NCBI GenBank assembly: GCA_026225475.1
Contig: JAMFSU010000004.1
Location: 1 to 64,000, forward strand
DNA: 64,000 nt
Direction of reading: 5' to 3'
DNA from: Duganella sp.
GTDB lineage: Bacteria > Pseudomonadota > Gammaproteobacteria > Burkholderiales > Burkholderiaceae_D
Below are positions 43,471-53,911 of this stretch, in pieces (positions within the stretch are counted from its first letter, which is position 1; each line of letters begins with the position of its first letter). A program made the translations under genes and the position numbers. A model generated the notes under the pieces. The model worked only from the letters and a program-made list of their open reading frames with translations. It did not search any database and was not told where the DNA came from.

Positions 43471-46400
43471 ATGAACGCCCCCGCCAAAATACAAACTTTG
43501 CTCTCAGATGCGCCAATTGGCGCCAGCCCTACGCGCTTGCGCGAAATTCCGTACAACTACACTTCGTTCTCCGACCGCGAAATCGTCATTCGTTTGTTGG
43601 GCGAGGATGCCTGGCGCCTGCTCGACGAGCTGCGCGGCAAGCGCCAGACCGGCCGATCTGCACGCATGCTGTATGAAGTGCTGGGTGATATCTGGGTGGT
43701 GCGCCGTAACCCTTACCTGCAAGATGACCTGCTGGACAATCCCAAGCGTCGTGCCGCGCTGATCGACGCGCTCCAGCATCGCCTGGGGGAAGTCGACAAG
43801 CGTCGCATCGATACCGCGCAGAGCGAAGTCGGCGATGCCGATGCCGCACGCCGTAGTGCCAGTGTGGAAGCGTTGCTCCAGGCGGCACGCAAGGCGATTG
43901 GCGAATTTGCTGATGAATTCAAGCAGACCTATGACCTGCGCAAGCGCTCCAACAAGGTCTTAGGTCGTTATACAGCTAAGGACAACATCAAGTTCGACGG
44001 CCTGTCGCGCGTGTCGCATGTCACTGACGCTACTGACTGGCGTGTCGAGTACCCATTTGTCGTGCTCACGCCGGACAGTGAAGATGAAATGGCCGGCCTG
44101 GTCAAAGCTTGTATTGAGCTCGGCTTGACCATTATTCCGCGTGGCGGTGGCACTGGTTATACCGGTGGTGCGATTCCATTGACGCCGTTGTCGGCAGTCA
44201 TCAATACCGAAAAGCTGGAACAGCTCGGCGCAGTTGAAATGGAAGTGCTGCCCGGTCTCGACAAGCCGTATGCGACCATTTATTCAGGCGCCGGCGTGGT
44301 CACCAAGCGCGTCTCCGATGCCGCTGAAAAGGCCGGTTTCGTGTTCGCCGTCGATCCAACATCGGCTGAGGCTTCATGCGTTGGTGGCAATGTCGCCATG
44401 AATGCGGGAGGCAAGAAGGCGGTATTGTGGGGCACGGCGCTCGACAATCTGGCTAGCTGGCGCATGGTTGATCCGCAAGGTGACTGGCTCGAAGTTACGC
44501 GTCTGGATCACAATCTGGGCAAGATTCATGATGTGCCGCTGGCGCGCTTCAAGCTGGAATGGTCGCATCCGGGCGAAAAGGGTCAGAAGACCGATGTCTT
44601 CAAGACCGAGATTCTGGAAATCGCTGGTCGTACTTTCCGCAAGGAAGGTCTGGGCAAAGACGTGACCGATAAATTCCTGTCGGGTTTGCCAGGCATTCAA
44701 AAAGAAGGTTGCGACGGCTTGATTACCTCGGCGCGTTGGATCCTGCACAAAATGCCCAAGCAGACGCGCACTGTCTGTCTGGAGTTCTTCGGCCAGGCGC
44801 GCGATGCGATTCCATCCATTGTGGAAATCAAGGATTACCTCGACGCTGAAACCAAGAAGGGCGGCGCCATCCTGGCCGGTCTGGAGCATCTGGACGAGCG
44901 CTATCTGCGGGCGGTCGGCTATGCCACCAAGTCCAAGCGCGGGGTGCTGCCGAAGATGGTCTTGATTGGCGACATCGTCGGCGACGACGAAAACGCCGTG
45001 GCACAGGCTGCCTCGGAAGTCGTTCGCATGGCCAACAATCGCGTCGGCGAAGGCTTTGTTGCGGTCAGCCCGGAAGCGCGCAAGAAATTCTGGCTTGACC
45101 GTTCGCGCACGGCGGCGATTGCCAAGCACACAAATGCGTTCAAGATTAACGAAGACGTCGTGATTCCGCTCAACCGCATGGGTGAATACACCGATGGCAT
45201 CGAGCGCATCAATATCGAATTGTCGATCAAGAACAAATTGCAGTTGCTGGTCGAACTCAAAGAATTCTTTGCCAAGGGCAATCTGCCGCTGGGCAAGAAC
45301 GATGATGCCGAAGGTGAGGACATTCCCGCCGCCGAAATGCTGGAAGATCGCGTGCATCAGGCTGAAACCCTGTTTGCACAGATCCAGGCGCGCTGGACTT
45401 ACCTGCAGGATAACCTCGACAAACCATTGCGCGCAGCCAAGCATGAACTGGCCGAGCTGGGCCTGGATCGTCTGCTTGCGGTGTTCGATCACCGCCTGCA
45501 AGAGCAGCCGGAGGCGACTGTATTCCATGTGGTGCAAGACCGCACGATACGCGTGACCTGGAAACAGGAAGTGCGCGCGCAATTACGTCAGATATTCAGT
45601 GGCGCCGCGTTCAAGCTGATTCTCGACGAATGCTCGGCGATTCATAAGCGGGTTCTGCGCGGGCGCGTGTTTGTGGCGTTGCACATGCATGCTGGCGATG
45701 GCAATGTGCATACCAACATCCCGGTCAATTCTGATCACTACGACATGTTGCAACTGGCGCACGAAGCCGTGGCGCGCATCATGGCCTTGGCGCGTTCGCT
45801 TGATGGCGTGATTTCGGGTGAGCATGGTATTGGCATCACCAAGCTGGAATTCCTGACTGAGGAAGAAATCAGCGAATTTCGCGAGTACAAGAAACGCGTC
45901 GATCCAGAAGGTCGTTTCAACAAGGGCAAGCTGCTCAACCTGCCGGGCTTCGAAGCGGATCTGCGCAATGCCTACACGCCGTCGTTCGGCTTGATGGGGC
46001 ATGAGTCGCTGATCATGCAGCAAAGCGATATCGGTGAGATCGCCAACAGCATCAAGGATTGCTTGCGCTGCGGTAAATGCAAACCGGTCTGTGCCACCCA
46101 CGTGCCACGTGCCAATCTGCTGTACTCGCCACGCAACAAAATTCTGGCGACTTCGTTGCTGATCGAGGCCTTCCTGTACGAAGAGCAGACCCGTCGAGGG
46201 ATTTCGATCAAGCATTGGGAAGAATTTGAAGATGTGGCTGACCATTGCACGGTCTGTCACAAATGCGTCACGCCTTGCCCGGTCAAGATCGACTTCGGCG
46301 ATGTGTCGATGAACATGCGCAATCTATTGCGCAAGATGGGCAAGAAGTCATTTAATCCCGGTACTGCCACGGCGATGTTCTTCCTCAATGCTACCGATCC

Positions 46401-47472
46401 GGCCACCATCAATGCCACGCGCAAGGTGATGACCGATTGGGGCTTCAAGGCACAACGTCTGGGTAACGACATCCTCAAGAAGTTTGCCAAGAAGCAGACC
46501 GCCAGGCCGTCTGCCACGGTTGGCAAGGCGCCGCTCAAGGAGCAGGTGATTCACTTCATCAACAAGAAGATGCCGGGCAATCTGCCGAAGAAGACCGCGC
46601 GCGCCTTGCTGGATATTGAAGATGACAAGATCGTGCCGATCATTCGCGATCCAAAGACCACCACGGCCGATACAGAAGCGGTGTTTTATTTCCCTGGTTG
46701 CGGGTCGGAGCGGCTGTTCTCGCAGGTTGGCCTGGCGACCCAGGCGATGTTATGGAATGTTGGCGTGCAGACGGTATTGCCGCCTGGATATCTGTGCTGC
46801 GGTTATCCGCAACGTGGTTCGGGCGACTTCGACAAAGCTGAAAAGATCATTACCGACAATCGCGTACTGTTTCATCGCATGGCCAATACCCTGAACTACC
46901 TCGATATCAAGACCGTCGTGGTGTCCTGCGGTACTTGCTACGATCAGTTGCAAGGCTATCAGTTCGACAAGATTTTTCCGGGCTGCCGCATCATCGACAT
47001 CCACGAATATCTGCTGGAAAAGGGCGTGCGTCTGGAAGGTGTTAGCGGTACGCGCTACATGTACCACGATCCTTGCCATTCGCCGATGAAGTTGCAGGAT
47101 CCACTGAAGACCGTCAACACGCTCATCACCACCATTGATGCGCAAAAGATCGAGAAGAGCGATCGTTGCTGCGGTGAATCGGGCACGTTTGGCGTGAGTC
47201 GTCCCGATGTGGCGACCCAGGTGCGCTTCCGCAAGGAAGAAGAGATGCGCAAGGGCGCCGACAAGGTGCGTGCGGATGGTTTCACAGGCGAAGTCAAGGT
47301 TCTGACTTCCTGCCCATCGTGCTACCAGGGTTTGTCGCGCTATGACGAAGACTCAGGCACCAAGGCCGACTACATCGTGGTCGAAATGGCCAAGCATCTG
47401 CTCGGTGAAAACTGGTTGCCTGACTACGTGCAGCGTGCCAACAACGGCGGCATCGAACGCGTGCTGGTGTAA
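43471..47472 (+). CDS. DUF3683 FAD-linked oxidoreductase with Fe-S and CCG domains
   Basis: Very large oxidoreductase of 1333 residues. Order of parts: DUF3683 N terminus ([20 protein letters not shown]), FAD_binding_4 domain near residues 170-360 ([19 protein letters not shown]), FAD-oxidase C domain ([19 protein letters not shown], then [12 protein letters not shown]), two 4Fe-4S motifs ([11 protein letters not shown] and [12 protein letters not shown]), then a double CCG/GlpC-like domain ([40 protein letters not shown]). This fits D-2-hydroxyacid dehydrogenases passing electrons to quinone; the substrate is unknown. Start ATG 43471 is preferred because homologues begin MNAP; 43438 is possible. 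Confidence 0.88.
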   Translation: MNAPAKIQTLLSDAPIGASPTRLREIPYNYTSFSDREIVIRLLGEDAWRLLDELRGKRQTGRSARMLYEVLGDIWVVRRNPYLQDDLLDNPKRRAALIDALQHRLGEVDKRRIDTAQSEVGDADAARRSASVEALLQAARKAIGEFADEFKQTYDLRKRSNKVLGRYTAKDNIKFDGLSRVSHVTDATDWRVEYPFVVLTPDSEDEMAGLVKACIELGLTIIPRGGGTGYTGGAIPLTPLSAVINTEKLEQLGAVEMEVLPGLDKPYATIYSGAGVVTKRVSDAAEKAGFVFAVDPTSAEASCVGGNVAMNAGGKKAVLWGTALDNLASWRMVDPQGDWLEVTRLDHNLGKIHDVPLARFKLEWSHPGEKGQKTDVFKTEILEIAGRTFRKEGLGKDVTDKFLSGLPGIQKEGCDGLITSARWILHKMPKQTRTVCLEFFGQARDAIPSIVEIKDYLDAETKKGGAILAGLEHLDERYLRAVGYATKSKRGVLPKMVLIGDIVGDDENAVAQAASEVVRMANNRVGEGFVAVSPEARKKFWLDRSRTAAIAKHTNAFKINEDVVIPLNRMGEYTDGIERINIELSIKNKLQLLVELKEFFAKGNLPLGKNDDAEGEDIPAAEMLEDRVHQAETLFAQIQARWTYLQDNLDKPLRAAKHELAELGLDRLLAVFDHRLQEQPEATVFHVVQDRTIRVTWKQEVRAQLRQIFSGAAFKLILDECSAIHKRVLRGRVFVALHMHAGDGNVHTNIPVNSDHYDMLQLAHEAVARIMALARSLDGVISGEHGIGITKLEFLTEEEISEFREYKKRVDPEGRFNKGKLLNLPGFEADLRNAYTPSFGLMGHESLIMQQSDIGEIANSIKDCLRCGKCKPVCATHVPRANLLYSPRNKILATSLLIEAFLYEEQTRRGISIKHWEEFEDVADHCTVCHKCVTPCPVKIDFGDVSMNMRNLLRKMGKKSFNPGTATAMFFLNATDPATINATRKVMTDWGFKAQRLGNDILKKFAKKQTARPSATVGKAPLKEQVIHFINKKMPGNLPKKTARALLDIEDDKIVPIIRDPKTTTADTEAVFYFPGCGSERLFSQVGLATQAMLWNVGVQTVLPPGYLCCGYPQRGSGDFDKAEKIITDNRVLFHRMANTLNYLDIKTVVVSCGTCYDQLQGYQFDKIFPGCRIIDIHEYLLEKGVRLEGVSGTRYMYHDPCHSPMKLQDPLKTVNTLITTIDAQKIEKSDRCCGESGTFGVSRPDVATQVRFRKEEEMRKGADKVRADGFTGEVKVLTSCPSCYQGLSRYDEDSGTKADYIVVEMAKHLLGENWLPDYVQRANNGGIERVLV

Positions 47473-47476
47473 TCGG

Positions 47477-47908
47477 ATGACGACTGCCTGCGATTTGTGC
47501 GATAGCCAGGGTGGCGCGCTGTTGTTTGAGGGCGCTGGCTATCGCGTGGTCTTGGTCGACGACGCGGACTATCCCGGTTTTTGCCGGGTGATCTGGAATG
47601 CACATGTCAAAGAGATGAGCGATTTGGATGGCGCTGACCGCGTTACCCTGATGGCGGCAGTGTGGGAGGTCGAAGCCGCGCTGCGCGCAGTCATGCAGCC
47701 GGAAAAAATCAATGTCGCCAGTCTCGGTAATATGACGCCGCATGTACATTGGCATGTGATTCCGCGTTATCTCGACGATGCACATTTTCCCAGCCCGGTC
47801 TGGGCTGCCGCCCAACGTGCCAGTGCACCGCTGGCGTTGGAGCAGCGGCGGGCAAAGTTGCCGGCCTTGCGCAGCGAGATCGTGCGTCGCTTCGACGCGT
47901 TGCACTGA
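47477..47908 (+). CDS. HIT-family protein
   Basis: Histidine-triad nucleotide-binding protein of 143 residues. The triad lies in NMTPHVHWHVIPRYLDD, matching H-x-H-x-H, so it should hydrolyse dinucleoside polyphosphates or nucleotidyl adducts. The N-terminal CDLCDS may bind a metal. It starts 4 bases after the preceding stop, so it is co-transcribed with the oxidoreductase gene. A longer frame from 47342 is a shadow of that gene's end. Confidence 0.92.
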   Translation: MTTACDLCDSQGGALLFEGAGYRVVLVDDADYPGFCRVIWNAHVKEMSDLDGADRVTLMAAVWEVEAALRAVMQPEKINVASLGNMTPHVHWHVIPRYLDDAHFPSPVWAAAQRASAPLALEQRRAKLPALRSEIVRRFDALH

Positions 47909-47956
47909 GCAATCGCGGTCAGGCCAATCACCACTTTTGATAGGGACGCACGCGTT

Positions 47957-48376
47957 ATGAGTTCTGCTGCTACGCCGGTATCGTTCAAAGTCCGCACGCA
48001 ATCGCGCGTGATGGAAGTCGCGTTTGACGATGGCGCGTTGTTTTCGATTCCATTTGAACTGCTGCGCGTCTATTCGCCCTCGGCAGAGGTGCGCGGCCAT
48101 GGTCCAGGTCAGGAAACCTTGCAGACTGGCAAACGCGATGTCTCCATCGTCGGTGTCGAGCCGGTCGGCAACTATGGCATCAAACCGATTTTCTCGGACC
48201 AACATGCCAGTGGCATCTATACCTGGGATTATCTGTACCAGCTCGGCCGTGATCAGGATGCCATGTGGCAAGCCTATCTGGACAAGCTGGCTGCTGCGGG
48301 CTATGCCGGCGACAGTGGTCGAGACCAGGATATGAGCGCCAATGCTGGTGGCCATGCCTGCGGGCATCAGCATTAG
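47957..48376 (+). CDS. DUF971 family protein
   Basis: Protein of 139 residues with the DUF971 fold (also the N-terminal part of gamma-butyrobetaine hydroxylase), seen from VAFDDGALFSIPFELLRVYS to IFSDQHASGIYTWDYLYQLG. Its C terminus ends in a His/Cys-rich tail (GGHACGHQH), a possible metal site not part of the core family. Function is not established; in other bacteria DUF971 domains appear in iron-sulfur contexts. The 48-base gap after the HIT gene and 60 bases before ubiE suggest one transcript. Confidence 0.85.
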   Translation: MSSAATPVSFKVRTQSRVMEVAFDDGALFSIPFELLRVYSPSAEVRGHGPGQETLQTGKRDVSIVGVEPVGNYGIKPIFSDQHASGIYTWDYLYQLGRDQDAMWQAYLDKLAAAGYAGDSGRDQDMSANAGGHACGHQH

Positions 48377-48436
48377 GTTTGCGCTGCACGACCAGCCTCC
48401 TTATATAATGACGCATTACTCTTGAGCAATTACCCT

Positions 48437-49171
48437 ATGACCCAAACGACCCATTTCGGTTACCAGACCGTCGCTGAAGAAGACAAGGTGCATAAAGTTG
48501 CAGAAGTCTTCCATTCCGTCGCTGCCAAGTACGACATTATGAATGACTTCATGTCGGCCGGTCTGCATCGCGTCTGGAAAGCTTTTACCATTGCCCAGGC
48601 TGGCATACGCCCGGGCTTTAAGGTGCTCGATATCGCCGGTGGTACAGGTGACTTGTCCAAGGCATTTGCCAAACGGGCCGGACCGAGCGGCGAAGTGTGG
48701 TTGACCGATATCAATGAATCGATGTTGCGGGTTGGTCGCGATCGGCTGTTGAATAAAGGTATTCCGACCCCCACCTTGCTGTGCGATGCGGAAAAATTGC
48801 CATTTCCCGACAATTATTTCGATCGCGTGTCAGTGGCTTTCGGTTTGCGCAATATGACTCACAAGGATGCTGCACTGGCAGAAATGCGTCGGGTGTTGAA
48901 GCCGGGTGGCAAGCTGCTGGTGCTGGAGTTTTCCAAGGTCTGGGAGCCGTTGAAGAAACCTTATGACGTGTATTCGTTTTCGGTGCTGCCTTGGTTGGGC
49001 AAGAAAGTGGCCAATGATGCCGAAAGCTACCGTTACCTGGCCGAATCGATACGCATGCATCCGGATCAGGAAACCTTGAAAAAGATGATGCAGGACGTTG
49101 GTCTGGAGCGGGTTGAGTATTTCAATCTGACCGCTGGCGTGGCTGCATTGCATACGGGAATCAAACTGTAG
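48437..49171 (+). CDS. ubiE: Ubiquinone/menaquinone biosynthesis methyltransferase
   Basis: SAM methyltransferase of 244 residues for C-methylation in ubiquinone synthesis. SAM motif I is [16 protein letters not shown], with [17 protein letters not shown] before it and [20 protein letters not shown] after, all UbiE hallmarks. ATG 48437 is preferred over a TTG at 48422. It heads the ubiE-Tim44-ubiJ-ubiB group on the plus strand. Confidence 0.94.
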   Translation: MTQTTHFGYQTVAEEDKVHKVAEVFHSVAAKYDIMNDFMSAGLHRVWKAFTIAQAGIRPGFKVLDIAGGTGDLSKAFAKRAGPSGEVWLTDINESMLRVGRDRLLNKGIPTPTLLCDAEKLPFPDNYFDRVSVAFGLRNMTHKDAALAEMRRVLKPGGKLLVLEFSKVWEPLKKPYDVYSFSVLPWLGKKVANDAESYRYLAESIRMHPDQETLKKMMQDVGLERVEYFNLTAGVAALHTGIKL

Positions 49172-49198
49172 CCTTTCGAGGCTGTCTGAGGAGCTGGT

Positions 49199-50131
49199 GT
49201 GAAAAAGTTATTCGTGGTGTTGATGTTGGTGTTGACCAGCATGACCTTGGCAATGTCGGGTGCCGAAGCCAAGCGGCTCGGTGGTGGCGGCAGCTTTGGA
49301 AAACAATCGTCCAATTATGCGCGGCAGGTGCCAAGCCGGCCGGCTGCTGTGCCTGCGGCGCCGACATCACCGGCGGGGGTGCCACAATCGATTCCTGCCA
49401 AACCGGCCAGCCCATGGAAGGGTATCGTCGGCGGTGCCTTGCTCGGCCTTGGCATCGGCGCATTGCTGTCGCATTTCGGCCTGGGTGGCGCTGCTGCTGG
49501 CATGATCAGCACCATTCTGATGATTGCGCTGGTGGGCTTTGTCATCATGCTGCTGTTGCGCATGTTTGGCCGCAAAAATAGCAATCCCGCTTACAACAAC
49601 AGTAACCTGCAGCCCGCCTACGCGAGTGCACCGGAGCCAACGGTGTATACGCCTGAAATTGGTTCGCGCATTGAACCGGTGGGCCTGCAAGCGCCGGTTG
49701 CCTTGCCAACAAATGAGTTCGGCAGCAGCGCGGCACATGCGACGGTGGTCCCGTGGGGCATTCCGGCTGATTTCGACGTCAATGGCTTCGTGCGTAACGG
49801 CAAGACTTACTTCATCCGTCTGCAGGCGGCCTGGGACCGGGCCGACATCAATGACATGCGGGAATTCACTACGCCAGAAATGTTCGGCGAATTGCGTCTG
49901 CAATTGCAAGAACGCGGTAACGCCTCCAACAATACCGATGTGGTGAAGATTGATGGCGAGCTGCTCGGTATCGAGACGGTTGGTGAAATGTATCTGGCCA
50001 CGCTCAAATTCACTGGCCTGATCAAGGAAGCTCCCGATGCCTCGGCTGAACCCTTCGCCGAAATCTGGAATTTGTCCAAACCGACCTCCGGGTCTGGGGG
50101 CTGGGTGCTGGCAGGCATACAGCAAGTGTAA
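49199..50131 (+). CDS. Tim44-like domain membrane protein
   Basis: Membrane protein of 310 residues. It opens with a signal or anchor (LFVVLMLVLTSMTLAMSGAEA), then a Ala/Pro-rich linker, two hydrophobic segments (GGALLGLGIGALLSHFGLGG and ISTILMIALVGFVIMLLL), and a C-terminal Tim44/TolA-like domain (YFIRLQAAWDRADINDMREF). The GTG start has AGGAG 5 bases upstream. Its constant place beside ubiE/ubiJ/ubiB suggests a link to quinone or membrane assembly, not demonstrated. A terminator follows before ubiJ. Confidence 0.85.
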   Translation: MKKLFVVLMLVLTSMTLAMSGAEAKRLGGGGSFGKQSSNYARQVPSRPAAVPAAPTSPAGVPQSIPAKPASPWKGIVGGALLGLGIGALLSHFGLGGAAAGMISTILMIALVGFVIMLLLRMFGRKNSNPAYNNSNLQPAYASAPEPTVYTPEIGSRIEPVGLQAPVALPTNEFGSSAAHATVVPWGIPADFDVNGFVRNGKTYFIRLQAAWDRADINDMREFTTPEMFGELRLQLQERGNASNNTDVVKIDGELLGIETVGEMYLATLKFTGLIKEAPDASAEPFAEIWNLSKPTSGSGGWVLAGIQQV

Positions 50132-50177
50132 ACATTGGCTTCGCCGCGCTGCTTGCTGCGGAGAACCTGTTAAACTT

Positions 50178-50214
50178 GAAACCGCTCGTGTTGTCACGGG
50201 CGGTTTTCTTTTTT
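50178..50214 (+). terminator. Intrinsic terminator inside the ubi cluster
   Basis: Stem AAACCGCTCGTG / CACGGGCGGTTT (one wobble) with a TTGT loop, followed by a run TTTTCTTTTTT. It ends the transcript after the Tim44-like gene, so ubiJ-ubiB may have their own promoter or depend on readthrough. Confidence 0.85.
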
Positions 50215-50231
50215 CACGCCGCGAAATTCCC

Positions 50232-50813
50232 ATGCTGCCTTCATTCATGCGTCCTGTTGTCGCCGTCATCAATCATTTGCTCGCCCAAGAACCGTGGGCG
50301 CAGGATAAGTTGGCGCAACATCGCGACAAGACCGCCTGCATCGATGCCGGCCTGTCACAACTGCTGCTCAGTGTGACTGCTGATGGTTACGTTGCCGTCG
50401 CCAGCGAAGATGCCGTGCCCGCGGTCACGATACGCATCAAGCTGTCGGATTTGCCGCTGATCCTCGCTAATCGCGAGCGTGCCGTGTCTTATGTCAAGAT
50501 TGAAGGCGACGCCGATTTTGCCAACGCCATTTCACAACTGAGCCAGACCCTGCGCTGGGATGCCGAAGAAGACTTGAGCAAGGTGGTCGGTGATATCGCT
50601 GCTACGCGCCTGGTGTCCGGTGCCAAATCTGCATTGGCTACGGTACAAACCACGCATAAACAACTGGCCGAGAATGTCGCCGAGTATTTTCTGGAAGAGC
50701 AACCGATGTTGATCCGTCCTTACCTGATGCAAGAATTTACCAGCGACGTTGTCAAGTTGCGCGATGATCTGGAACGCCTGTCCAAGCGGATAGAGAAGCT
50801 GGAGCGTCGCTGA
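50232..50813 (+). CDS. ubiJ: Ubiquinone biosynthesis accessory factor UbiJ
   Basis: Protein of 193 residues with the SCP2 lipid-binding fold ([16 protein letters not shown] and [20 protein letters not shown]), the carrier that presents ubiquinone intermediates in the Ubi metabolon together with UbiK. The C terminus is a helical coiled stretch ([19 protein letters not shown]). Start ATG 50232 comes after the terminator. It ends on the first base of ubiB (TGATG), so the two are co-translated. Confidence 0.9.
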   Translation: MLPSFMRPVVAVINHLLAQEPWAQDKLAQHRDKTACIDAGLSQLLLSVTADGYVAVASEDAVPAVTIRIKLSDLPLILANRERAVSYVKIEGDADFANAISQLSQTLRWDAEEDLSKVVGDIAATRLVSGAKSALATVQTTHKQLAENVAEYFLEEQPMLIRPYLMQEFTSDVVKLRDDLERLSKRIEKLERR

Positions 50814-52384
50814 TGCTGTTGCGCTCTCTGCGTCTGTTCAAAATCATCCGCGTGGCGGTGCGCTATGGTCTCGATGAGATTGCCATTTCCGGTTTTGATA
50901 CGCCACGTATTACACGCCTGCTCAATGCCCTGTTTTTTTGGCGCGATTTGTCAGCGCCACGCGGTGTGCGTTTGCGTCGGGCGCTGGAAGACCTGGGGCC
51001 GATCTTCGTCAAATTCGGCCAGGTGTTGTCGACGCGCCGCGATTTGCTGCCGCTCGATATTGCTGATGAGCTGACCAGCCTGCAAGACCGCGTGCCGCCG
51101 TTCGATTCGGATCTGGCGATTGCGCAGATCGAAAAGTCATTAGGTTCGCATCCGGATCAATTGTTTGCCAGCTTCGACCGCACGCCGATTGCTTCGGCGT
51201 CGATTGCACAAGTCCACTTTGCCATGCTCAAAGATGGTACCGAAGTCGCTGTCAAGGTATTGCGCCCAGGTATGCGCAACACCATCGATCACGATATCGG
51301 CCTGATGCATGTCGCTGCCGACTGGCTGGAGCGGCTGTGGGCCGATGGTCGTCGCCTGAAGGCGAAAGAAGTGGTGGCCGAATTCGACAAGTATTTGCAT
51401 GACGAACTCGACCTGATGCGCGAAGCCGCCAATGCCAGCCAGTTGCGCCGCAATTTTGCCAACTCCGATCTGCTGATGGTGCCGGAGATGTATTGGGATT
51501 ATTGCTCGTCATCGGTGATCGTCATGGAGCGCATGCATGGCATTCCGATTTCGCAGACCGAGCGGTTGCTGGCCGAAGGCGTCGATCTGAAAAAGCTGTC
51601 GCGTGATGGTGTCGAGATTTTCTTCACCCAAGTGTTTCGCGATGGTTTCTTTCATGCCGACATGCATCCAGGCAATATCCTGGTGTCGACTGCGCCAGCG
51701 ACTTTTGGCCGTTACATTGCGCTCGATTTTGGCATCGTCGGCACACTGACCGACTTCGACAAGGATTATCTGTCGCAGAATTTCCTGGCGTTTTTCCAGC
51801 GAGATTACAAGCGCGTAGCGGAAGCGCATATCGAATCGGGCTGGGCCCCGAAGGACACGCGCGTCGATGAATTGGAGGCGGCAGTGCGTGCTTGTTGCGA
51901 GCCGATTTTTGATCGTCCGCTGAAAGATATTTCGTTTGGTCAGGTGTTGTTGCGCCTGTTCCAGACTTCACGGCGCTTCAATGTCGAAGTGCAGCCGCAA
52001 CTGGTATTACTGCAAAAGACTTTGCTCAATGTCGAAGGTTTGGGACGCCAGTTGGATCCCGATCTTGATCTGTGGAAAACCGCCAAGCCGTATCTCGAAC
52101 GTTGGATGAATGAACAAATCGGCTGGCGTGGCTTCGTGCAGCAACTCAAAATTGAGGTGCCTCGGTACAGCCGTCTGTTACCACAATTGCCCCGTCTGGC
52201 GCACCAGGCCTTGACGCTGGCCACCGCTGGGCGCGAAAACACACAAAACACCGAGTTGCTCAAGAAGCTGGTGCGCGAACAACGGCGCACCAATCTGTTG
52301 CTCGGGGTGATCGTTTATTTCGGCGGCGGCTTGATCGGCGGCGTGCTGGTGGTGCAGCTGTTGTTGCACCTGCTGCGTTTCTAA
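50813..52384 (+). CDS. ubiB: ABC1-family atypical kinase/ATPase UbiB
   Basis: Protein of 523 residues required for ubiquinone hydroxylation, as ATPase on membranes. The KxGQ motif lies in [17 protein letters not shown], the Ala-rich nucleotide loop in [13 protein letters not shown], the ATP lysine in VAVKVLRPG, and the metal motifs in [13 protein letters not shown] and [12 protein letters not shown]. Two hydrophobic segments at the C terminus ([20 protein letters not shown]) anchor it. Co-translated with ubiJ. Confidence 0.95.
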   Translation: MLLRSLRLFKIIRVAVRYGLDEIAISGFDTPRITRLLNALFFWRDLSAPRGVRLRRALEDLGPIFVKFGQVLSTRRDLLPLDIADELTSLQDRVPPFDSDLAIAQIEKSLGSHPDQLFASFDRTPIASASIAQVHFAMLKDGTEVAVKVLRPGMRNTIDHDIGLMHVAADWLERLWADGRRLKAKEVVAEFDKYLHDELDLMREAANASQLRRNFANSDLLMVPEMYWDYCSSSVIVMERMHGIPISQTERLLAEGVDLKKLSRDGVEIFFTQVFRDGFFHADMHPGNILVSTAPATFGRYIALDFGIVGTLTDFDKDYLSQNFLAFFQRDYKRVAEAHIESGWAPKDTRVDELEAAVRACCEPIFDRPLKDISFGQVLLRLFQTSRRFNVEVQPQLVLLQKTLLNVEGLGRQLDPDLDLWKTAKPYLERWMNEQIGWRGFVQQLKIEVPRYSRLLPQLPRLAHQALTLATAGRENTQNTELLKKLVREQRRTNLLLGVIVYFGGGLIGGVLVVQLLLHLLRF

Positions 52385-52474
52385 AGCAAGCACCCTCATA
52401 CAAAACAAGGGTGTCCTGCCGCAATGCCCGGCAGACCCCGGTTGGACATCAACAAGAACAAAGATTGGACAGTG

Positions 52475-53911
52475 ATGGCAACTGCACAACCCTCCTCACG
52501 CCTGCAATGGTTACCGTTTATCGTGGCGGCTACCTTCTTCATGGAATACCTGGATACCACCATTATCGCCACGGCATTGCCGCAGATGGCGCAGGCGTTC
52601 CAGGTCGGGCCGAATGAGTTAAGTCTGGGCATGACGGCCTACATGCTGACGCTGGCGGTGTTCATCCCGATCAGCGGCTGGATTGCTGACCGGCTCGGTT
52701 CGCGTACTGTATTTGCGTCGGCAATCGTGATTTTTACACTGGCATCGGTGTTGTGCGGCTTGTCTGGCAGCGTGTTGGAATTTACTGCGGCGCGTATTGT
52801 GCAAGGCGTCGGCGGCGCCTTGATGGTGCCAGTCGGCCGCATGATCGTGGTGCGCAATACCAGTCGCGATAAATTGATGAAGGCAATTTCCATGATCACC
52901 TGGCCGGCCATCGTCGCGCCCGTGATTGGGCCTTCGCTCGGTGGTTTCATTACGACTTATTTTTCATGGCACTGGATTTTTCTGATCAATGTGCCGTTCG
53001 GAATCGCCGCGCTGATTGCGGTGACCAGTTTGGTGCCGAATGAGCGCGCGACGCAGCAGCGGCCGTTGGATATGGTCGGTTTCTTTCTTAGCGGCACGGC
53101 ATTGACTACCTTGTTGTATGGCACAGAACTGGCCAGTCATAACGATACCAATCTGACCGTGGCGATCGCCTTTATCATTGCCGGTTTCGTTTTGGGGGCG
53201 GCGTCTTACCGGCACGGCATGCGCGCCGAGCATCCGTTGCTGGATTATTCGACTTTGCGCGTGAAGACCTTCAACGTCACCATCGTGGCCGGCTCGTTTA
53301 CGCGCATTGGTATCGAGGCAGTACCTTATCTATTGCCGCTCATGTTTCAAATCGGATTTGGTCTGTCGGCCTTCCAGTCGGGCTTGCTGCTGCTGGCTAG
53401 TGCCGCCGGCAATCTGCTGATGAAAGTATTTACGACCAAGGTATTGCAGCGCTTCGGATTCCGCCGCGTGTCGCTGATCAATGCGACGCTGGCAGGCGTC
53501 TTTGTGCTGGCGTGCGGCCTGTTGAGGCCCACTACGCCGGTGCTGCTGGTGTTGGCGATCATCTTCATCTATGGTCTGGCGCGCTCGATGCAGTTTTCGA
53601 CCTTGGCAACGCTGGCCTATGCGGACGTTACTGAAGCGCAAAAAGGTGCGGCCAGCACGTTGTGGAGTGTGGCGCAACAAATGACGATAGGCATGGGGAT
53701 CGCGTTTGGCGCCCTCGGATTACGCTTGTCTTCTTACTTCAATGGTGGCGCCGGTGGTGCTGTTGGCGAGGTGCATTTTTCGATGATTGACTTTCACTGG
53801 GCCTTCATCTTGGCGGGATTGGTGACATTGTTGTCGGCCTTGGGCTACCGTAGTCTGGCCAAGGATGCAGGCAGTAATCTCGGCGGTGGTGCTGCCAAAG
53901 CACATCGCTAG
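52475..53911 (+). CDS. DHA2-type (EmrB/QacA) drug exporter
   Basis: MFS exporter of 478 residues with about 14 membrane segments. It has motif D1 MEYLDTTIIATALPQM and motif A GWIADRLGSRTVFASAI. The class exports drugs or toxic metabolites by proton antiport; no EmrA-type adaptor accompanies it. Start is uncertain between ATG 52475 (only weak GGACAG upstream) and ATG 52424. It overlaps the LysR gene stop by 4 bases, convergent. Confidence 0.85.
   Translation: MATAQPSSRLQWLPFIVAATFFMEYLDTTIIATALPQMAQAFQVGPNELSLGMTAYMLTLAVFIPISGWIADRLGSRTVFASAIVIFTLASVLCGLSGSVLEFTAARIVQGVGGALMVPVGRMIVVRNTSRDKLMKAISMITWPAIVAPVIGPSLGGFITTYFSWHWIFLINVPFGIAALIAVTSLVPNERATQQRPLDMVGFFLSGTALTTLLYGTELASHNDTNLTVAIAFIIAGFVLGAASYRHGMRAEHPLLDYSTLRVKTFNVTIVAGSFTRIGIEAVPYLLPLMFQIGFGLSAFQSGLLLLASAAGNLLMKVFTTKVLQRFGFRRVSLINATLAGVFVLACGLLRPTTPVLLVLAIIFIYGLARSMQFSTLATLAYADVTEAQKGAASTLWSVAQQMTIGMGIAFGALGLRLSSYFNGGAGGAVGEVHFSMIDFHWAFILAGLVTLLSALGYRSLAKDAGSNLGGGAAKAHR

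Noticed and set aside
44374..45582. 402-codon antisense frame inside the DUF3683 gene
   Set aside because: Opposite a strongly conserved protein with Fe-S and FAD motifs; shadow frame.
47294..48373. 359-codon antisense frame across HIT and DUF971 genes
   Set aside because: Spans two well-supported genes on the other strand and has no family features.
52385..52474. Terminator after ubiB
   Set aside because: A CACCCT/AGGGTG stem exists but is short, with an 11-base loop and no T run.
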